DNA of 64,000 nucleotides from Glaesserella australis (GCF_003260095.1 NZ_PTPX01000014.1:124001-188000), one strand, 5' to 3'; positions 21,458 to 30,666 are shown, counted from the stretch's first letter. Program-made: numbers and translations. Notes: generated by a model from the letters alone, not told the origin.

Positions 21458-21671
21458 GATTTTTAACCTTCAAAATTTGTCGAAAAAATTGTGGTATAGG
21501 ATAGCGTAAAAATGGGATTTTTTGAAATGAAAGCGGTGGAATATATGCTATTTTTCACAAAATTGTGCCTTAAGCTGAATATTTACTTTTTTTATGCTAA
21601 AATTCGTCCGCTTTTCCGTCCGCCCATTTGTGAGGGCGAGTGAAGCAACTTGCAAAAAAATTTGAAAAACT

Positions 21672-21700
21672 GACCGCTTGCAAGCGGTCTTTTGTTTTGA
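21672..21700 (+). terminator. Palindromic double uptake word with T-rich tail in the thrS leader
   Basis: GACCGCTTGCAAGCGGTC (21672-21689) is a perfect 18-bp palindrome made of two opposed DNA-uptake cores, followed by TTTTGTTTT. It can act as an intrinsic terminator or attenuator upstream of thrS. The rest of 21458-21769 is AT-rich, with a weak -10-like TATGCT/TAAAAT near 21593-21603. Confidence 0.5.
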
Positions 21701-21729
21701 AAAATTTACCAATTTATTTAAATCAACAA

Positions 21730-21750
21730 GTCACCTTTCGTATGGGTGAC
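21730..21750 (+). promoter_or_regulatory. thrS translational operator (tRNA-Thr anticodon-arm mimic)
   Basis: A hairpin with stem GTCACC/GGTGAC and loop TTTCGTATG sits 20 bases before the thrS start, just upstream of the AAGGA ribosome site. The loop carries CGT, matching a threonine anticodon. In E. coli ThrRS binds such an anticodon-like arm in its own mRNA and blocks ribosome entry. The role here is inferred from that precedent. Confidence 0.65.
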
Positions 21751-21769
21751 CACTGTATAAGGATTAACA

Positions 21770-23701
21770 ATGCCAATTATTACTTTACCTGATGGCTCAC
21801 AACGCCAATTCGATAACCCCGTTTCCGTAATGGAAGTTGCTCAATCTATCGGTGCTGGGCTTGCCAAAGCGACCATTGCAGGCCGTGTAAACGGTGAACG
21901 CCGTGATGCGTCTGACATTATCAGCGAAGATGCAACCCTTGAAATCATCACCGCAAAAGATGAAGACGGTTTAGAGATTATCCGTCACTCAACGGCTCAC
22001 TTGCTCGGTCACGCAATCAAACAGCTTTTCCCCAATGTGAAAATGGCAATCGGCCCGACCATTGACAACGGTTTCTATTACGACATTGATTTAGACCGCT
22101 CTTTAACCCAAGAAGATATTGATGCGTTAGAAAAACGTATGTTAGAGCTGGCGAAAACCAATTATGACGTGGTGAAAAAACGTGTGAGTTGGCAGGAAGC
22201 AAGAGATACTTTTGAAAGCCGTGGCGAAACCTACAAAATGGCGATTTTGGACGAGAACATCAGTAAAGATGACCGCCCAGCCCTTTATCATCACGAAGAA
22301 TATATTGATATGTGCCGTGGTCCACACGTGCCGAATATGCGTTTTTGCCATCATTTCAAACTACAAAAAGTGGCAGGGGCTTACTGGCGTGGCGACAGCA
22401 AAAACAAAATGTTGCAACGTATCTACGGTACAGCGTGGGCAGATAAAAAACAACTTGCCGACTATTTACACCGTTTAGAAGAAGCAGCAAAACGTGACCA
22501 CCGTAAAATCGGTAAAGCGTTGGATTTATACCATATGCAAGAAGAAGCACCGGGTATGGTGTTCTGGCACAATGACGGCTGGACGATCTTCCGTGAGCTT
22601 GAAACTTTCGTGCGTACCAAATTAAAACAGTACGATTACCAAGAAGTGAAAGGTCCATTTATGATGGATCGTGTGTTGTGGGAAAAAACAGGTCACTGGC
22701 AAAACTACGGCGATATGATGTTCACTACTCAATCAGAAAACCGTGAATATGCGATTAAGCCGATGAACTGCCCAGGACACGTTCAAATCTTCAATCAAGG
22801 CTTGAAATCTTACCGTGATTTACCAATTCGTATGGCGGAATTTGGTTCTTGCCACCGTAACGAGCCATCAGGTTCTTTACACGGCTTAATGCGTGTGCGT
22901 GGCTTTACCCAAGATGATGCCCATATTTTCTGTACTGAAGATCAAATTCAGCAGGAAGTAACAGGCTGTATCAAAATGGTTTACGATATTTACAGCACAT
23001 TTGGCTTTACCGATATTTATGTGAAACTTTCAACTCGCCCCGAAAAACGTATCGGTTCAGATGAAATTTGGGATCGCGCGGAAGCAGACTTAGCGGAAGC
23101 ATTAAAAGCCAATGGCTTAGCTTACGAAATCCAAGAAGGCGAAGGCGCATTCTACGGGCCGAAACTCGAGTTTGCGTTGCGTGATAGTTTAGATCGTGAA
23201 TGGCAATGTGGTACGGTACAAGTGGACTTCTCATTACCGGGTCGCTTAGATGCGTCTTATGTGGCGGAAGATAATTCACGCCGCACGCCTGTAATGATCC
23301 ACCGTGCGATTTTAGGCTCAATCGAGCGTTTCATTGGGATCATCACCGAAGAATACGCAGGTTTCTTCCCAGCGTGGTTAGCCCCAACGCAAGCGGTCGT
23401 GATGAACATCACCGACAGCCAAGCAGACTATGTGCAACAAGTGGTAAAACAACTTTCAGATGCAGGTATCCGTGTTAAAGCAGACCTACGCAACGAAAAA
23501 GTCGGTTTCAAAGTGCGTGAACATACCTTACGCCGTGTGCCGTATATGCTCGTTTGTGGCGACAAAGAGATCACCGAAGGCAAAGTGTCCGTGCGTACCC
23601 GTAAAGGTGCGGATTTAGGCACATACAAAGTCGAAGAGTTTGTGGAAATCTTAAAAGCACAGATTCGTGGACGTGAGTTGAAATTGCTTGGGGAAGAGTA
23701 G
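21770..23701 (+). CDS. thrS: Threonyl-tRNA synthetase
   Basis: Class II synthetase, 643 residues. Domains in order: N-terminal TGS (1-62), the editing domain with [10 protein letters not shown], the catalytic core with motif 2 ([23 protein letters not shown]), and the C-terminal anticodon-binding domain ([20 protein letters not shown]). It is probably controlled by its own leader hairpin. The last 224 coding bases plus the terminator recur as a direct repeat 2.7 kb downstream, bounding an island. Confidence 0.98.
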   Translation: MPIITLPDGSQRQFDNPVSVMEVAQSIGAGLAKATIAGRVNGERRDASDIISEDATLEIITAKDEDGLEIIRHSTAHLLGHAIKQLFPNVKMAIGPTIDNGFYYDIDLDRSLTQEDIDALEKRMLELAKTNYDVVKKRVSWQEARDTFESRGETYKMAILDENISKDDRPALYHHEEYIDMCRGPHVPNMRFCHHFKLQKVAGAYWRGDSKNKMLQRIYGTAWADKKQLADYLHRLEEAAKRDHRKIGKALDLYHMQEEAPGMVFWHNDGWTIFRELETFVRTKLKQYDYQEVKGPFMMDRVLWEKTGHWQNYGDMMFTTQSENREYAIKPMNCPGHVQIFNQGLKSYRDLPIRMAEFGSCHRNEPSGSLHGLMRVRGFTQDDAHIFCTEDQIQQEVTGCIKMVYDIYSTFGFTDIYVKLSTRPEKRIGSDEIWDRAEADLAEALKANGLAYEIQEGEGAFYGPKLEFALRDSLDREWQCGTVQVDFSLPGRLDASYVAEDNSRRTPVMIHRAILGSIERFIGIITEEYAGFFPAWLAPTQAVVMNITDSQADYVQQVVKQLSDAGIRVKADLRNEKVGFKVREHTLRRVPYMLVCGDKEITEGKVSVRTRKGADLGTYKVEEFVEILKAQIRGRELKLLGEE

Positions 23702-23762
23702 TTCTCTATAGTAAATTGCAAAAAATCAGTAAAAAAGCACCGCTTGTTGCGGTGCTTTTTTT
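23478..23762 (+). repeat. Direct repeat, left copy: thrS 3' end and terminator
   Basis: These 285 bp recur without gaps at 26164-26448, with about 16 differences by eye, nearly all synonymous. The intervening 2.4 kb carries accessory genes. The terminator inside it (GCACCGC 23737-23743 / GCGGTGC 23749-23755, then seven T) ends thrS transcription. Confidence 0.9.
23737..23762 (+). terminator. thrS intrinsic terminator
   Basis: A 7-bp GC-rich stem GCACCGC/GCGGTGC with a TTGTT loop is followed by seven T. The stop codon of the converging Sel1-repeat gene lies within the T tract. Confidence 0.9.
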
Positions 23763-24969
23763 ATGAAATCAATGCATTGAGTACAGTAGGCTTTACGGGA
23801 TTATTTATACGATCATAATGTGAGTTTCTCTCGATACTCATCAATTTTTCTGGGGTTAAATTCATCATTTGATATATGGGTGTCAATATATTTAGATTAT
23901 TGTCATCCGTTTTTTCAATGAGTTCTATTAACATTTTAAAGTACTTAATAAGATATATTTTAGATTTCTCTATATCTTGGACAGAAATTTCTGTTCTATA
24001 CAAATAGGATAAGGTCATATATATAAAAGCAGTATATTCATTTATTGGTTCATCTACTATTATTTTATCATAAATGTTAATTGCTTCTTTCACATTTTTA
24101 TTTACACCTATGCCATTAGCGTACGCAAAAGCTAGATTCAGTTTACCTTCTAAATTACCTAACTTACTTGATTTCTCAGTATATTCAAAGAATTTATCCA
24201 AATTCTTAGGTACACCTTTTCCTTCGTAATAACAATAAGCTAGCTTATTTAAAGCGAGATCAAAATCTAAATCGGCTGATTTTTGATAGTATTTAAAGGA
24301 TTTATTTTCATCACAAGGGATCTCTCCAGTTTCATATTCATAAATAATACCAAGTTGATATAGTGCTATTTCATCTCCTTCAGAAGCAGCTTGTTCATAA
24401 AGTTTGAGTGCTGTTTTTACATTTCTAATGCTATTTTTTCCAAAATAGTAGTAATAATGTGCAAGTGTAGTTATTGCTTCTTTTTTATTTCTTTCAGCAT
24501 AATATTCGACTTCTTTTAAAGCTTTCTCTTCAAACCAATTCCAGAGCTTCTCAGATGAATTAGCAATCGCATCTTTATTAAATTTACGGTAATTTTCAAT
24601 ATTGTACTCAGCAATATTTCCAATATAGGTAATTTCTTTTTGGATATCAAGGTTTAATATTTCGCAGATTTTTCTTACAGATATTTTTTTCTTATCTACA
24701 GATAGATCTTTGTGAATAGTAATCTCACCTTGTTCTTTCCTCTGCATTGATTTTTTTAGATTACTTGCAAAATTCTTGATATGACTCTTTTCTTCATCTT
24801 CCGTATAGGATTCTTCTTCAGCTATATAAGCAAGATAGATTTTCTTTGCTAAATCTGACAATGATATGTAATGTTCATTACTGTATTTTTGAATAGCTTC
24901 AAAATATTTTGCATTACTGCTTGTTTTTTCAACATTGTCCCCGTTTTTTTCCTCAGTTGTCACTTTCAT
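23761..24969 (-). CDS. Sel1-repeat protein of unknown function (island gene)
   Basis: The 402-residue product is low in GC and has no signal peptide. Residues 1-130 are charged and unrecognised. From about residue 165 there are Sel1-type helical repeats with the A-x-x-G-x-x-x-A pattern (AASEGDEIALYQLGIIYEYETG, then ALNKLAYCYYEGKGV, then KLNLAFAYANGIGV). Such repeats scaffold protein contacts. It is divergent from the HicA-like and viperin genes across a 77-bp region with a dyad, and all three lie between the thrS repeats, so a role in the same accessory module is possible. Function unknown. Confidence 0.75.
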   Translation of the reverse strand: MKVTTEEKNGDNVEKTSSNAKYFEAIQKYSNEHYISLSDLAKKIYLAYIAEEESYTEDEEKSHIKNFASNLKKSMQRKEQGEITIHKDLSVDKKKISVRKICEILNLDIQKEITYIGNIAEYNIENYRKFNKDAIANSSEKLWNWFEEKALKEVEYYAERNKKEAITTLAHYYYYFGKNSIRNVKTALKLYEQAASEGDEIALYQLGIIYEYETGEIPCDENKSFKYYQKSADLDFDLALNKLAYCYYEGKGVPKNLDKFFEYTEKSSKLGNLEGKLNLAFAYANGIGVNKNVKEAINIYDKIIVDEPINEYTAFIYMTLSYLYRTEISVQDIEKSKIYLIKYFKMLIELIEKTDDNNLNILTPIYQMMNLTPEKLMSIERNSHYDRINNPVKPTVLNALIS

Positions 24970-24987
24970 ATTGTTACCCTTGTGTTT

Positions 24988-25006
24988 GTAGATAGACCAT
25001 ATCTAC
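24988..25006. promoter_or_regulatory. Dyad operator in the divergent island promoter
   Basis: GTAGATA (24988-24994) and TATCTAC (25000-25006) form a 7-bp inverted repeat with a 5-bp centre, midway between the divergent Sel1 and HicA-like genes. A -10-like TATGCT (25017-25022) serves the rightward side. This is the arrangement of a repressor-controlled divergent promoter; the regulator is unknown. Confidence 0.5.
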
Positions 25007-25046
25007 ATATGGATTGTATGCTAAAAATCAAGAGTAGGAGAAAGTT

Positions 25047-25262
25047 ATGTGTACTAAGTACAGCTCAAACAAAGATATAAATCAACTAATCAAAGGGTTA
25101 GTTAAAGTGGGATGGTGGTTTCATCGGAGATCAAAGCATAGTGAGCTTTGGTCTCCTGATAGAAAGCAACGTATTTTTATTTCAGTTAGTCCTAGCGATA
25201 AGCGAGCTTATATGAAATTGAAAAGTAATCTAAGAAGAATAGGATTTATAGTTGAGCGTTAA
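25047..25262 (+). CDS. HicA-like small protein (YcfA/HicA fold candidate)
   Basis: The 71-residue basic protein has AGGAG at good spacing. The pattern SNKDINQLIKGLVKVGW, then KHSELWSP, then IFISVSPSDKRA and a final basic SNLRRIGF resembles HicA mRNA-interferase/dsRNA-binding folds, including a His at the place of the catalytic residue. No HicB antitoxin is visible nearby. It is 14 bp upstream of the viperin-like gene and surely co-transcribed with it. The similarity is by pattern only, so toxin activity is uncertain. Confidence 0.6.
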   Translation: MCTKYSSNKDINQLIKGLVKVGWWFHRRSKHSELWSPDRKQRIFISVSPSDKRAYMKLKSNLRRIGFIVER

Positions 25263-25276
25263 TTTGGAGAGTAGTG

Positions 25277-26125
25277 ATGAAAGAATTAGTTGTTAATTGG
25301 CATATTACAGAAGTTTGTAATTTTAAATGTCAGTATTGCTTTGCTAAATGGGATAAATCTTGTAAAAGAGAATTGTTTCGCGATCGTGAGAAAATCTATG
25401 ATTTATTAGATCAAGTATCACTTTTACTTACTCAATTCAGTGGTTTTTATAAAATTAGGCTAAATCTAGTTGGGGGAGAAATATTTTTATATCCTGAAGA
25501 TGTTAAAATTATTTCTATAGAAGCTAGAAAAAGAGGTGTGAGTTTATCCTGTATTACCAATGGAAGTTTGATGAATGAGTATATTAATAAATTTATTGCA
25601 AAAAATTTTGATATGTTGGGGGTTAGTGTCGATTCTATTAATGATATTACTAATATAGAAATTGGTAGAGAGACAAAAGGAAAAGCTATTGATCTTGCTA
25701 AGATTGTGGACGGTATTTCTGATATTAGAAAGATAAATCCAAATATTTCAATAAAAATTAATACGGTAGTGAATAAACTAAATTATCGTGAATATATGGG
25801 GGATTTTATTTCTTCAGTTTTACCTGACAAATGGAAAGTATTCAAAATGTTACCTATTATTAATTCTTATTTGGATATTGATGATATACAATTTAATCAT
25901 TTTTTAATTTCACATCAAAAGTTTGGAGATATAATTAGTTCAGAAAATAATGATGAGATGACACAATCATACTTGATGATAGATCCGTTAGGTAGATTTT
26001 TCCAAAATCAACCTAATGAACTAGGTTATATTTATAGTCAGCCAATACTGAAAGTTGGGATAATTAATGCATTGAAGGAAATTCACTTCGATGCAGAAAA
26101 ATTTTGCAAGCGATACAAGACTTAA
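25277..26125 (+). CDS. Prokaryotic viperin-like radical SAM enzyme (candidate antiviral ddh-nucleotide synthase)
   Basis: Viperins convert CTP, GTP or UTP to 3'-deoxy-3',4'-didehydro nucleotides that terminate viral transcription. The 282-residue product has the cluster motif CNFKCQYCF (C14, C18, C21), NLVGGEIFL (viperin NFSGGEPFL), [55 protein letters not shown] and a C-terminal FDAEKFCKR. These align in order along human viperin. The usual RGG-x-Y-x-W ending is missing: the frame stops at RYKT about 40 bp before the thrS repeat, so the tail may be altered. ATG 25277 is preferred over GTG 25274 by ribosome-site spacing. Low GC suggests transfer. Confidence 0.85.
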   Translation: MKELVVNWHITEVCNFKCQYCFAKWDKSCKRELFRDREKIYDLLDQVSLLLTQFSGFYKIRLNLVGGEIFLYPEDVKIISIEARKRGVSLSCITNGSLMNEYINKFIAKNFDMLGVSVDSINDITNIEIGRETKGKAIDLAKIVDGISDIRKINPNISIKINTVVNKLNYREYMGDFISSVLPDKWKVFKMLPIINSYLDIDDIQFNHFLISHQKFGDIISSENNDEMTQSYLMIDPLGRFFQNQPNELGYIYSQPILKVGIINALKEIHFDAEKFCKRYKT

Positions 26126-26147
26126 TTTCTTAAGTGTTGAATATTTG

Positions 26148-26387
26148 TTAAATATCAACAGCCAAGCAGACCTACGTAACGAAAAAGTCGGCTTCAAAGT
26201 GCGTGAACACACCTTACGCCGTGTGCCATATATGCTTGTTTGTGGCGACAAAGAAATCACTGAAGGTAAAGTCTCAGTGCGTACCCGTAAAGGTGCAGAT
26301 TTAGGCACATACAAAGTCGAAGAGTTTGTGGAAATCTTAAAAGCCCAAATTCGTGGACGTGAGGTGAAATTGCTTGGGGAAGAGTAG
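26148..26387 (+). pseudogene. thrS': thrS C-terminal fragment (partial duplicate)
   Basis: Encodes the last 74 residues of ThrRS (from [15 protein letters not shown]) with one substitution (EVKLL for ELKLL). Compared with intact thrS, the bases before it show a 57-bp in-frame deletion between two 8-bp copies of AAGCAGAC (23421 and 23478 in thrS), and weak homology (LNI-NSQAD against MNITDSQAD) extends back to about 26148. It has no start signal of its own and is not expected to be functional. A terminator (26423-26448) follows. Confidence 0.85.
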
Positions 26388-26448
26388 TTCTCTATTGTAA
26401 ATTGCAAAAAATCAGTAGAAAAGCACCGCTTGTTGCGGTGCTTTTTTT
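26164..26448 (+). repeat. Direct repeat, right copy: thrS 3' end and terminator
   Basis: Matches 23478-23762 base for base in register, about 94% identical by eye. It ends at the same point, the last T of the terminator. Its divergence from the left copy suggests the two came from different lineages rather than from a recent tandem duplication. Confidence 0.9.
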
Positions 26449-26451
26449 CGA

Positions 26452-26587
26452 TATTATGTAGTAGTTGCACAAAACTCAGAAAAGCTTGTAGGGGCGGGGT
26501 TTATCCCCGCCCGAAATAACATCCAATAGTTAGCGGGCGGGGATAAACCCCGTCTCTACGATGTCTTTGTGCAACTGCTACATAATA
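26452..26587. repeat. MITE-like nested palindrome (136 bp)
   Basis: Outer arms 26452-26473 and 26566-26587 (TTTGTGCAACTGCTACATAA on the right) pair with one mismatch. Inner arms 26488-26512 and 26535-26559 (GTAGGGGCGGGG / CCCCGTCTCTAC) pair with two mismatches, and each inner arm is itself a hairpin around TTTATCCCC/GGGGATAAA. The inner unit recurs at 57701-57772, and an arm fragment at 53716-53733. It lies exactly between the thrS repeat and the toxin operon. No transposase is present. Confidence 0.7.
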
Positions 26588-26947
26588 CCGGTTTGTAGAT
26601 ATTATTACATCTTAAAACTATCTTTGGCTTATGGTGAAAAATTGCTATATCTTAAGCATATAAGGTAGAGATCGGACCAGTAAAGTGTACTATACAAATA
26701 ATCGTAAATTTAAGTAAAATTATCATTTTATGAAACAAAATTTAATTGGGTTTATTGAGCATCTTTCCTTAATTTATCTATGAGTAATTAGATCTTCTTA
26801 AATATAATCATGTGGCATGATAACTGTTTATGCCGTCTCTTCCTTATCTTTTTGATATAACAAATGGTCATATTTTTTTTACGAACAATTTTGTTAGAAT
26901 GCGGTCATATATAATAAATAGTTCTTAAAGCATGCTGGAACAAAGCT
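26588..26947 (+). promoter_or_regulatory. Upstream region and promoter of the RTX operon
   Basis: About 360 bp of very AT-rich sequence with no gene. The best -10 is TATAAT at 26910-26915, with an alternative TAGAAT at 26895-26900. No matching -35 at 17 bp is visible, which fits an activated or curvature-dependent promoter. The apxC start has only a weak ribosome site. Confidence 0.45.
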
Positions 26948-27481
26948 ATGAGTTATAAAAATGTTAAGAATTTGACAAATGATTTTACAATTTTAGGACA
27001 TGTTGCTTGGTTATGGGCGAATTCTCCTTTGCATAAAGATTGGCCTATTTCTCTATTTGCTAAAAATATTCTACCCGCTATTCAACATAATCAATATGTA
27101 TTGTTGATGCGAGATGAATTCCCAGTGGCATTTTGTTGTTGGGCAAATTTAACATTAGCTAATGAAGTGAAGTATGTATGTGATGTGACTTCATTAACAC
27201 TTGAAGACTGGAATTCGGGAGAGCGCAAATGGTTTATTGATTGGATTGCCCCATTTGGGGATAACAATATGCTTTATCAGCATATGCGTAAAAAATTTCC
27301 TTATGATGTATTCCGTGCTATTCGTGTATATCCTGGCTCCACTGAAGCAAAAATTATTCATGTTCAAGGAGGAAAAGTCGATAAATCAATAGCAAAAAAA
27401 TTAAAACAACAATATCAAGAAGAACTTACTTATGTTCTTAATAATTTAACAACAGAAAAATTAAAAGGAGACAAAATATGA
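26948..27481 (+). CDS. apxIIIC: RTX toxin-activating lysine acyltransferase (ApxIIIC-like)
   Basis: Transfers fatty acyl chains from acyl-ACP to two lysines of the toxin in the cytoplasm. The 177-residue product is HlyC-like throughout. The catalytic pair is in place: His29 in NSPLHKDW and Asp98 in FIDWIAPFGDN, equivalent to HlyC H23 and D92. It overlaps the toxin start by four bases (ATGA), coupling their translation. The sequence resembles ApxIIIC of A. pleuropneumoniae more than LktC of Mannheimia, as I recall those families. Confidence 0.9.
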   Translation: MSYKNVKNLTNDFTILGHVAWLWANSPLHKDWPISLFAKNILPAIQHNQYVLLMRDEFPVAFCCWANLTLANEVKYVCDVTSLTLEDWNSGERKWFIDWIAPFGDNNMLYQHMRKKFPYDVFRAIRVYPGSTEAKIIHVQGGKVDKSIAKKLKQQYQEELTYVLNNLTTEKLKGDKI

Positions 27482-30400
27482 GTACATGGTCAAGCATGCT
27501 CTCAGATCTTAAAAAACAGGCAGAAATAGCCAAACAGCAAGCAAAAAAAGGCTATAACGTAACTAAAAATGGCCTGCAATATGGGGTGAGTCAAGCTAAA
27601 TTACAAGCACTAGCAGCTGGTAAAGCGACTCAAAAACTCGGGAATAGACTCGTGTTAGCGATTCCGAAAGATTATGATGGAAATCTCGGTAACGGTTTAT
27701 TTGATTTAGTGAAAGCTGCCGAAGAATTAGGCATTCAAGTGCAATATGTCGACCGAAATGATCTAGAAATTGCTCACAAAAGCTTAGGTGTAGCAGATCA
27801 ATTTTTAGGGCTAACAGAACGTGGTCTCACTTTATTTCTCCCTCAATTAGATAAATTTTTAAAGGATCACTCAAAGATTTCTAATGTTGTTGGTAGTTCA
27901 ACGGGAGAAACTATAGATAAGTTGGCTAAGGGCCAAGCGGTTATTTCAGGTATTCAGTCTGTATTAGGCACTGTATTAGCGGGGATTAATCTCAATGAAG
28001 CTATTATTAGTGGTGGTTCTGAACTTGAATTAGCTAAAGCAGGCGTTGCTTTAACATCCGAACTTGTCAGCAATATAGCTAAAGGTACAGCAACTGTTGA
28101 AGCCTTTACTGAACAAATTCAGAATTTTGGGAAACTGGTAGAAAATGCTAAAGGCTTAGGCGGTGTTGGTCGTCAATTGCAACAGATTTCAGGTTCTGCA
28201 TTAACTAAAACAGGATTAGGCTTGGATATTATTTCAAGTTTACTTTCAGGAGTTACGGCAAGTTTTGCGCTTGCTGATAAAAATGCATCAACAGGCACTA
28301 GAGTTGCCGCAGGTTTTGAACTTTCTAATCAAGTAATTGGCGGTATTACAAAAGCAGTATCAAGCTATATTCTGGCTCAGAGATTAGCAGCAGGCTTATC
28401 AACTACTGGTCCTGCGGCTGCGCTAATTGCATCTAGTATTTCTTTAGCTATAAGCCCGCTCGCATTCTTACGTGTGGCAGATAATTTCAACCGCTCTAAA
28501 GAAATTAGTGAATTTGCAGAACGCTTCAAAAAACTAGGCTATGAGGGAGATAAACTACTTTCAGAGTTTTATCATGAAGCAGGTACTATTGATGCATCTA
28601 TTACTACAATTAGTACAGCGCTTTCTGCTATCGCAGCAGGCACTGCTGCTGCAAGTGCAGGTGCATTGGTTGGAGCGCCAATTACTTTATTAGTTACAGG
28701 TATTACAGGACTCATTTCTGGTATTTTAGAGTTCTCTAAACAGCCGATGTTAGATCATGTTGCATCAAAACTAGGTAGTAAGATTGATGAATGGGAGAAA
28801 AAATACGGTAAAAATTACTTCGAAAATGGATATGATGCTCGTCATAAAGCCTTTTTAGAAGATTCATTCTCTTTATTATCAAGTTTCAATAAACAATATG
28901 AAACAGAAAGAGCTGTATTAATTACTCAACAACGTTGGGATGAATATATTGGTGAACTAGCAGGTATTACAAGTAAAGGGGATAAAATCTCCAGTGGTAA
29001 GGCATATGTTGATTATTTTGCAGAAGGTAAATTATTAGAGAAAAAACCTGATGACTTTGAGAAAGTTGTATTCGACCCAACTCAAGGGAAAATTGATATT
29101 TCAAATAGTCAAACATCAACGCTATTAAAATTTGTTACACCATTATTAACACCTGGTACAGAATCACGAGAACGGACTCAAACAGGTAAATATGAATATG
29201 TGACGAAATTAGTGGTAAATGGTGTAAATCAGTGGTCTGTTAATGGCGTAAAAAATAAAGGTGCTGTCTATGATTATACTAATTTAATCCAGCATGCACA
29301 TATCAGCTCATCTGTTGCTCGTGGTGAAGAGTACCGTGAAGTTCGTCTTACATCCCATCTTGGTCATGGTAATGACAAAGTGTTCTTGGCTGCAGGTTCT
29401 TCAGAGATTCATGCTGGTCAAGGTCATGATGTAGTTTATTATGACAAAACAGATACGGGGCTTTTGGTCGTTGATGGAACTAAATCAACTGAACAAGGAC
29501 GCTATTCGGTAACTCGAGAATTAAGTGGTGCTACAAAAATTCTTCGAGAAGTTGTGAAAAAACAAAAATCTTCTGTAGGTAAACGTGAAGAGACTTTGGA
29601 ATATCGTGATTATGAATTGACTCAGTCAGGTAATAGTAATCTAAAAGCACAAGATGAGCTTCATTCTGTTGAAGAAGTTATTGGAAGTAACCACAGAGAC
29701 GAGTTCAAAGGTAGCAAGTTTAGGGATATTTTCCACGGTGCCGAAGATGACGATTTATTACACGGTAATGATGGCGATGATATCTTACACGGAGACAAAG
29801 GTAACGATGAATTACGTGGAGATAGCGGCGATGACCAGCTTTATGGTGGAGAAGGTGATGACAAACTCCTTGGAGGTAATGGTAATAATTATCTCAGTGG
29901 GGGAGATGGTAACGACGAACTTCAGGTTTTCGGTTATGGTTCCAATGTTCTTCGTGGCGGTAAAGGCGACGATAAACTTTATGGTGGTGCAGGAGCTGAT
30001 TTACTTGAAGGTGGAGAAGGTAATGATTACTTAGAAGGTGGAGAAGGTAGCGATTTCTATATTTATCGCTCAGCTTCAGGTCAACATACTATTTATGATC
30101 AGGGTAAGGCTAGCGATTCAGATAAATTATATTTATCAGATATTTCTTTTGATAGTCTATCAATTAAAAGGGTCAATAATAACCTTGAGTTTAGAAACCA
30201 TAGTAATGGTTCTAACTTACTCACGGTCAAAGACTGGTTTATAGCAGGCAACAATCATAATCATAAGATTGAGAAAATTATTGATAAAAATGGTAGACAA
30301 TTGACTGCAGAGAGTTTAGAAGCATCTCTTAATAATAAAGATAGTTTACTCCATAATGCTATTAAGGATCAAAATGAAAGCAACTTAGCTTCAATCAAAA

Positions 30401-30666
30401 ATGAACTAAGTAAGATCATTTCGAGTGCAGGTAATTTTGGCCTAGCAAAACGTACTGAAAAGGAAATTGTTTCAGTGGCTAATGAATTTGACGAATTCAG
30501 TAGAATCAATACGACTCCTTCTGCATCATTGAATAATGATGTAAGTAAAATCGTATCTTCTGCGAGCACTTTTACAAGTTCACATGTTGCTGGTACAGGC
30601 TTAGGACTGATGTCATCAACTAATGTAAACTCAGTTATATTAAGTAGTTTAGCTAGAGCAGCTTAA
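27478..30666 (+). CDS. apxIIIA: RTX cytolysin of the ApxIIIA type
   Basis: A pore-forming toxin of 1062 residues, slightly longer than ApxIIIA (about 1052) and clearly longer than Mannheimia LktA (953). The N-terminus (MSTWSSMLSDLKKQAEIAKQ) is ApxIII-like. Hydrophobic pore segments span roughly residues 150-415. The predicted acylation lysines fall at K571 (TGKYEYVTK) and K702 (VGKREETLEYRDYE), the positions reported for ApxIIIA. Glycine-rich calcium nonapeptides (GGEGDD, GGNGNN, GGDGND and similar) run from about 743 to 861. A C-terminal type I secretion signal follows. AAGGAG precedes the start, within apxIIIC. The frame is intact. Confidence 0.93.
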   Translation: MSTWSSMLSDLKKQAEIAKQQAKKGYNVTKNGLQYGVSQAKLQALAAGKATQKLGNRLVLAIPKDYDGNLGNGLFDLVKAAEELGIQVQYVDRNDLEIAHKSLGVADQFLGLTERGLTLFLPQLDKFLKDHSKISNVVGSSTGETIDKLAKGQAVISGIQSVLGTVLAGINLNEAIISGGSELELAKAGVALTSELVSNIAKGTATVEAFTEQIQNFGKLVENAKGLGGVGRQLQQISGSALTKTGLGLDIISSLLSGVTASFALADKNASTGTRVAAGFELSNQVIGGITKAVSSYILAQRLAAGLSTTGPAAALIASSISLAISPLAFLRVADNFNRSKEISEFAERFKKLGYEGDKLLSEFYHEAGTIDASITTISTALSAIAAGTAAASAGALVGAPITLLVTGITGLISGILEFSKQPMLDHVASKLGSKIDEWEKKYGKNYFENGYDARHKAFLEDSFSLLSSFNKQYETERAVLITQQRWDEYIGELAGITSKGDKISSGKAYVDYFAEGKLLEKKPDDFEKVVFDPTQGKIDISNSQTSTLLKFVTPLLTPGTESRERTQTGKYEYVTKLVVNGVNQWSVNGVKNKGAVYDYTNLIQHAHISSSVARGEEYREVRLTSHLGHGNDKVFLAAGSSEIHAGQGHDVVYYDKTDTGLLVVDGTKSTEQGRYSVTRELSGATKILREVVKKQKSSVGKREETLEYRDYELTQSGNSNLKAQDELHSVEEVIGSNHRDEFKGSKFRDIFHGAEDDDLLHGNDGDDILHGDKGNDELRGDSGDDQLYGGEGDDKLLGGNGNNYLSGGDGNDELQVFGYGSNVLRGGKGDDKLYGGAGADLLEGGEGNDYLEGGEGSDFYIYRSASGQHTIYDQGKASDSDKLYLSDISFDSLSIKRVNNNLEFRNHSNGSNLLTVKDWFIAGNNHNHKIEKIIDKNGRQLTAESLEASLNNKDSLLHNAIKDQNESNLASIKNELSKIISSAGNFGLAKRTEKEIVSVANEFDEFSRINTTPSASLNNDVSKIVSSASTFTSSHVAGTGLGLMSSTNVNSVILSSLARAA

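Noticed and set aside
26091..26387. A 98-residue frame ending in a ThrRS C-terminus
   Set aside because: Its start lies inside the viperin gene without a ribosome site; it is the truncated thrS copy of the direct repeat, listed as a pseudogene.
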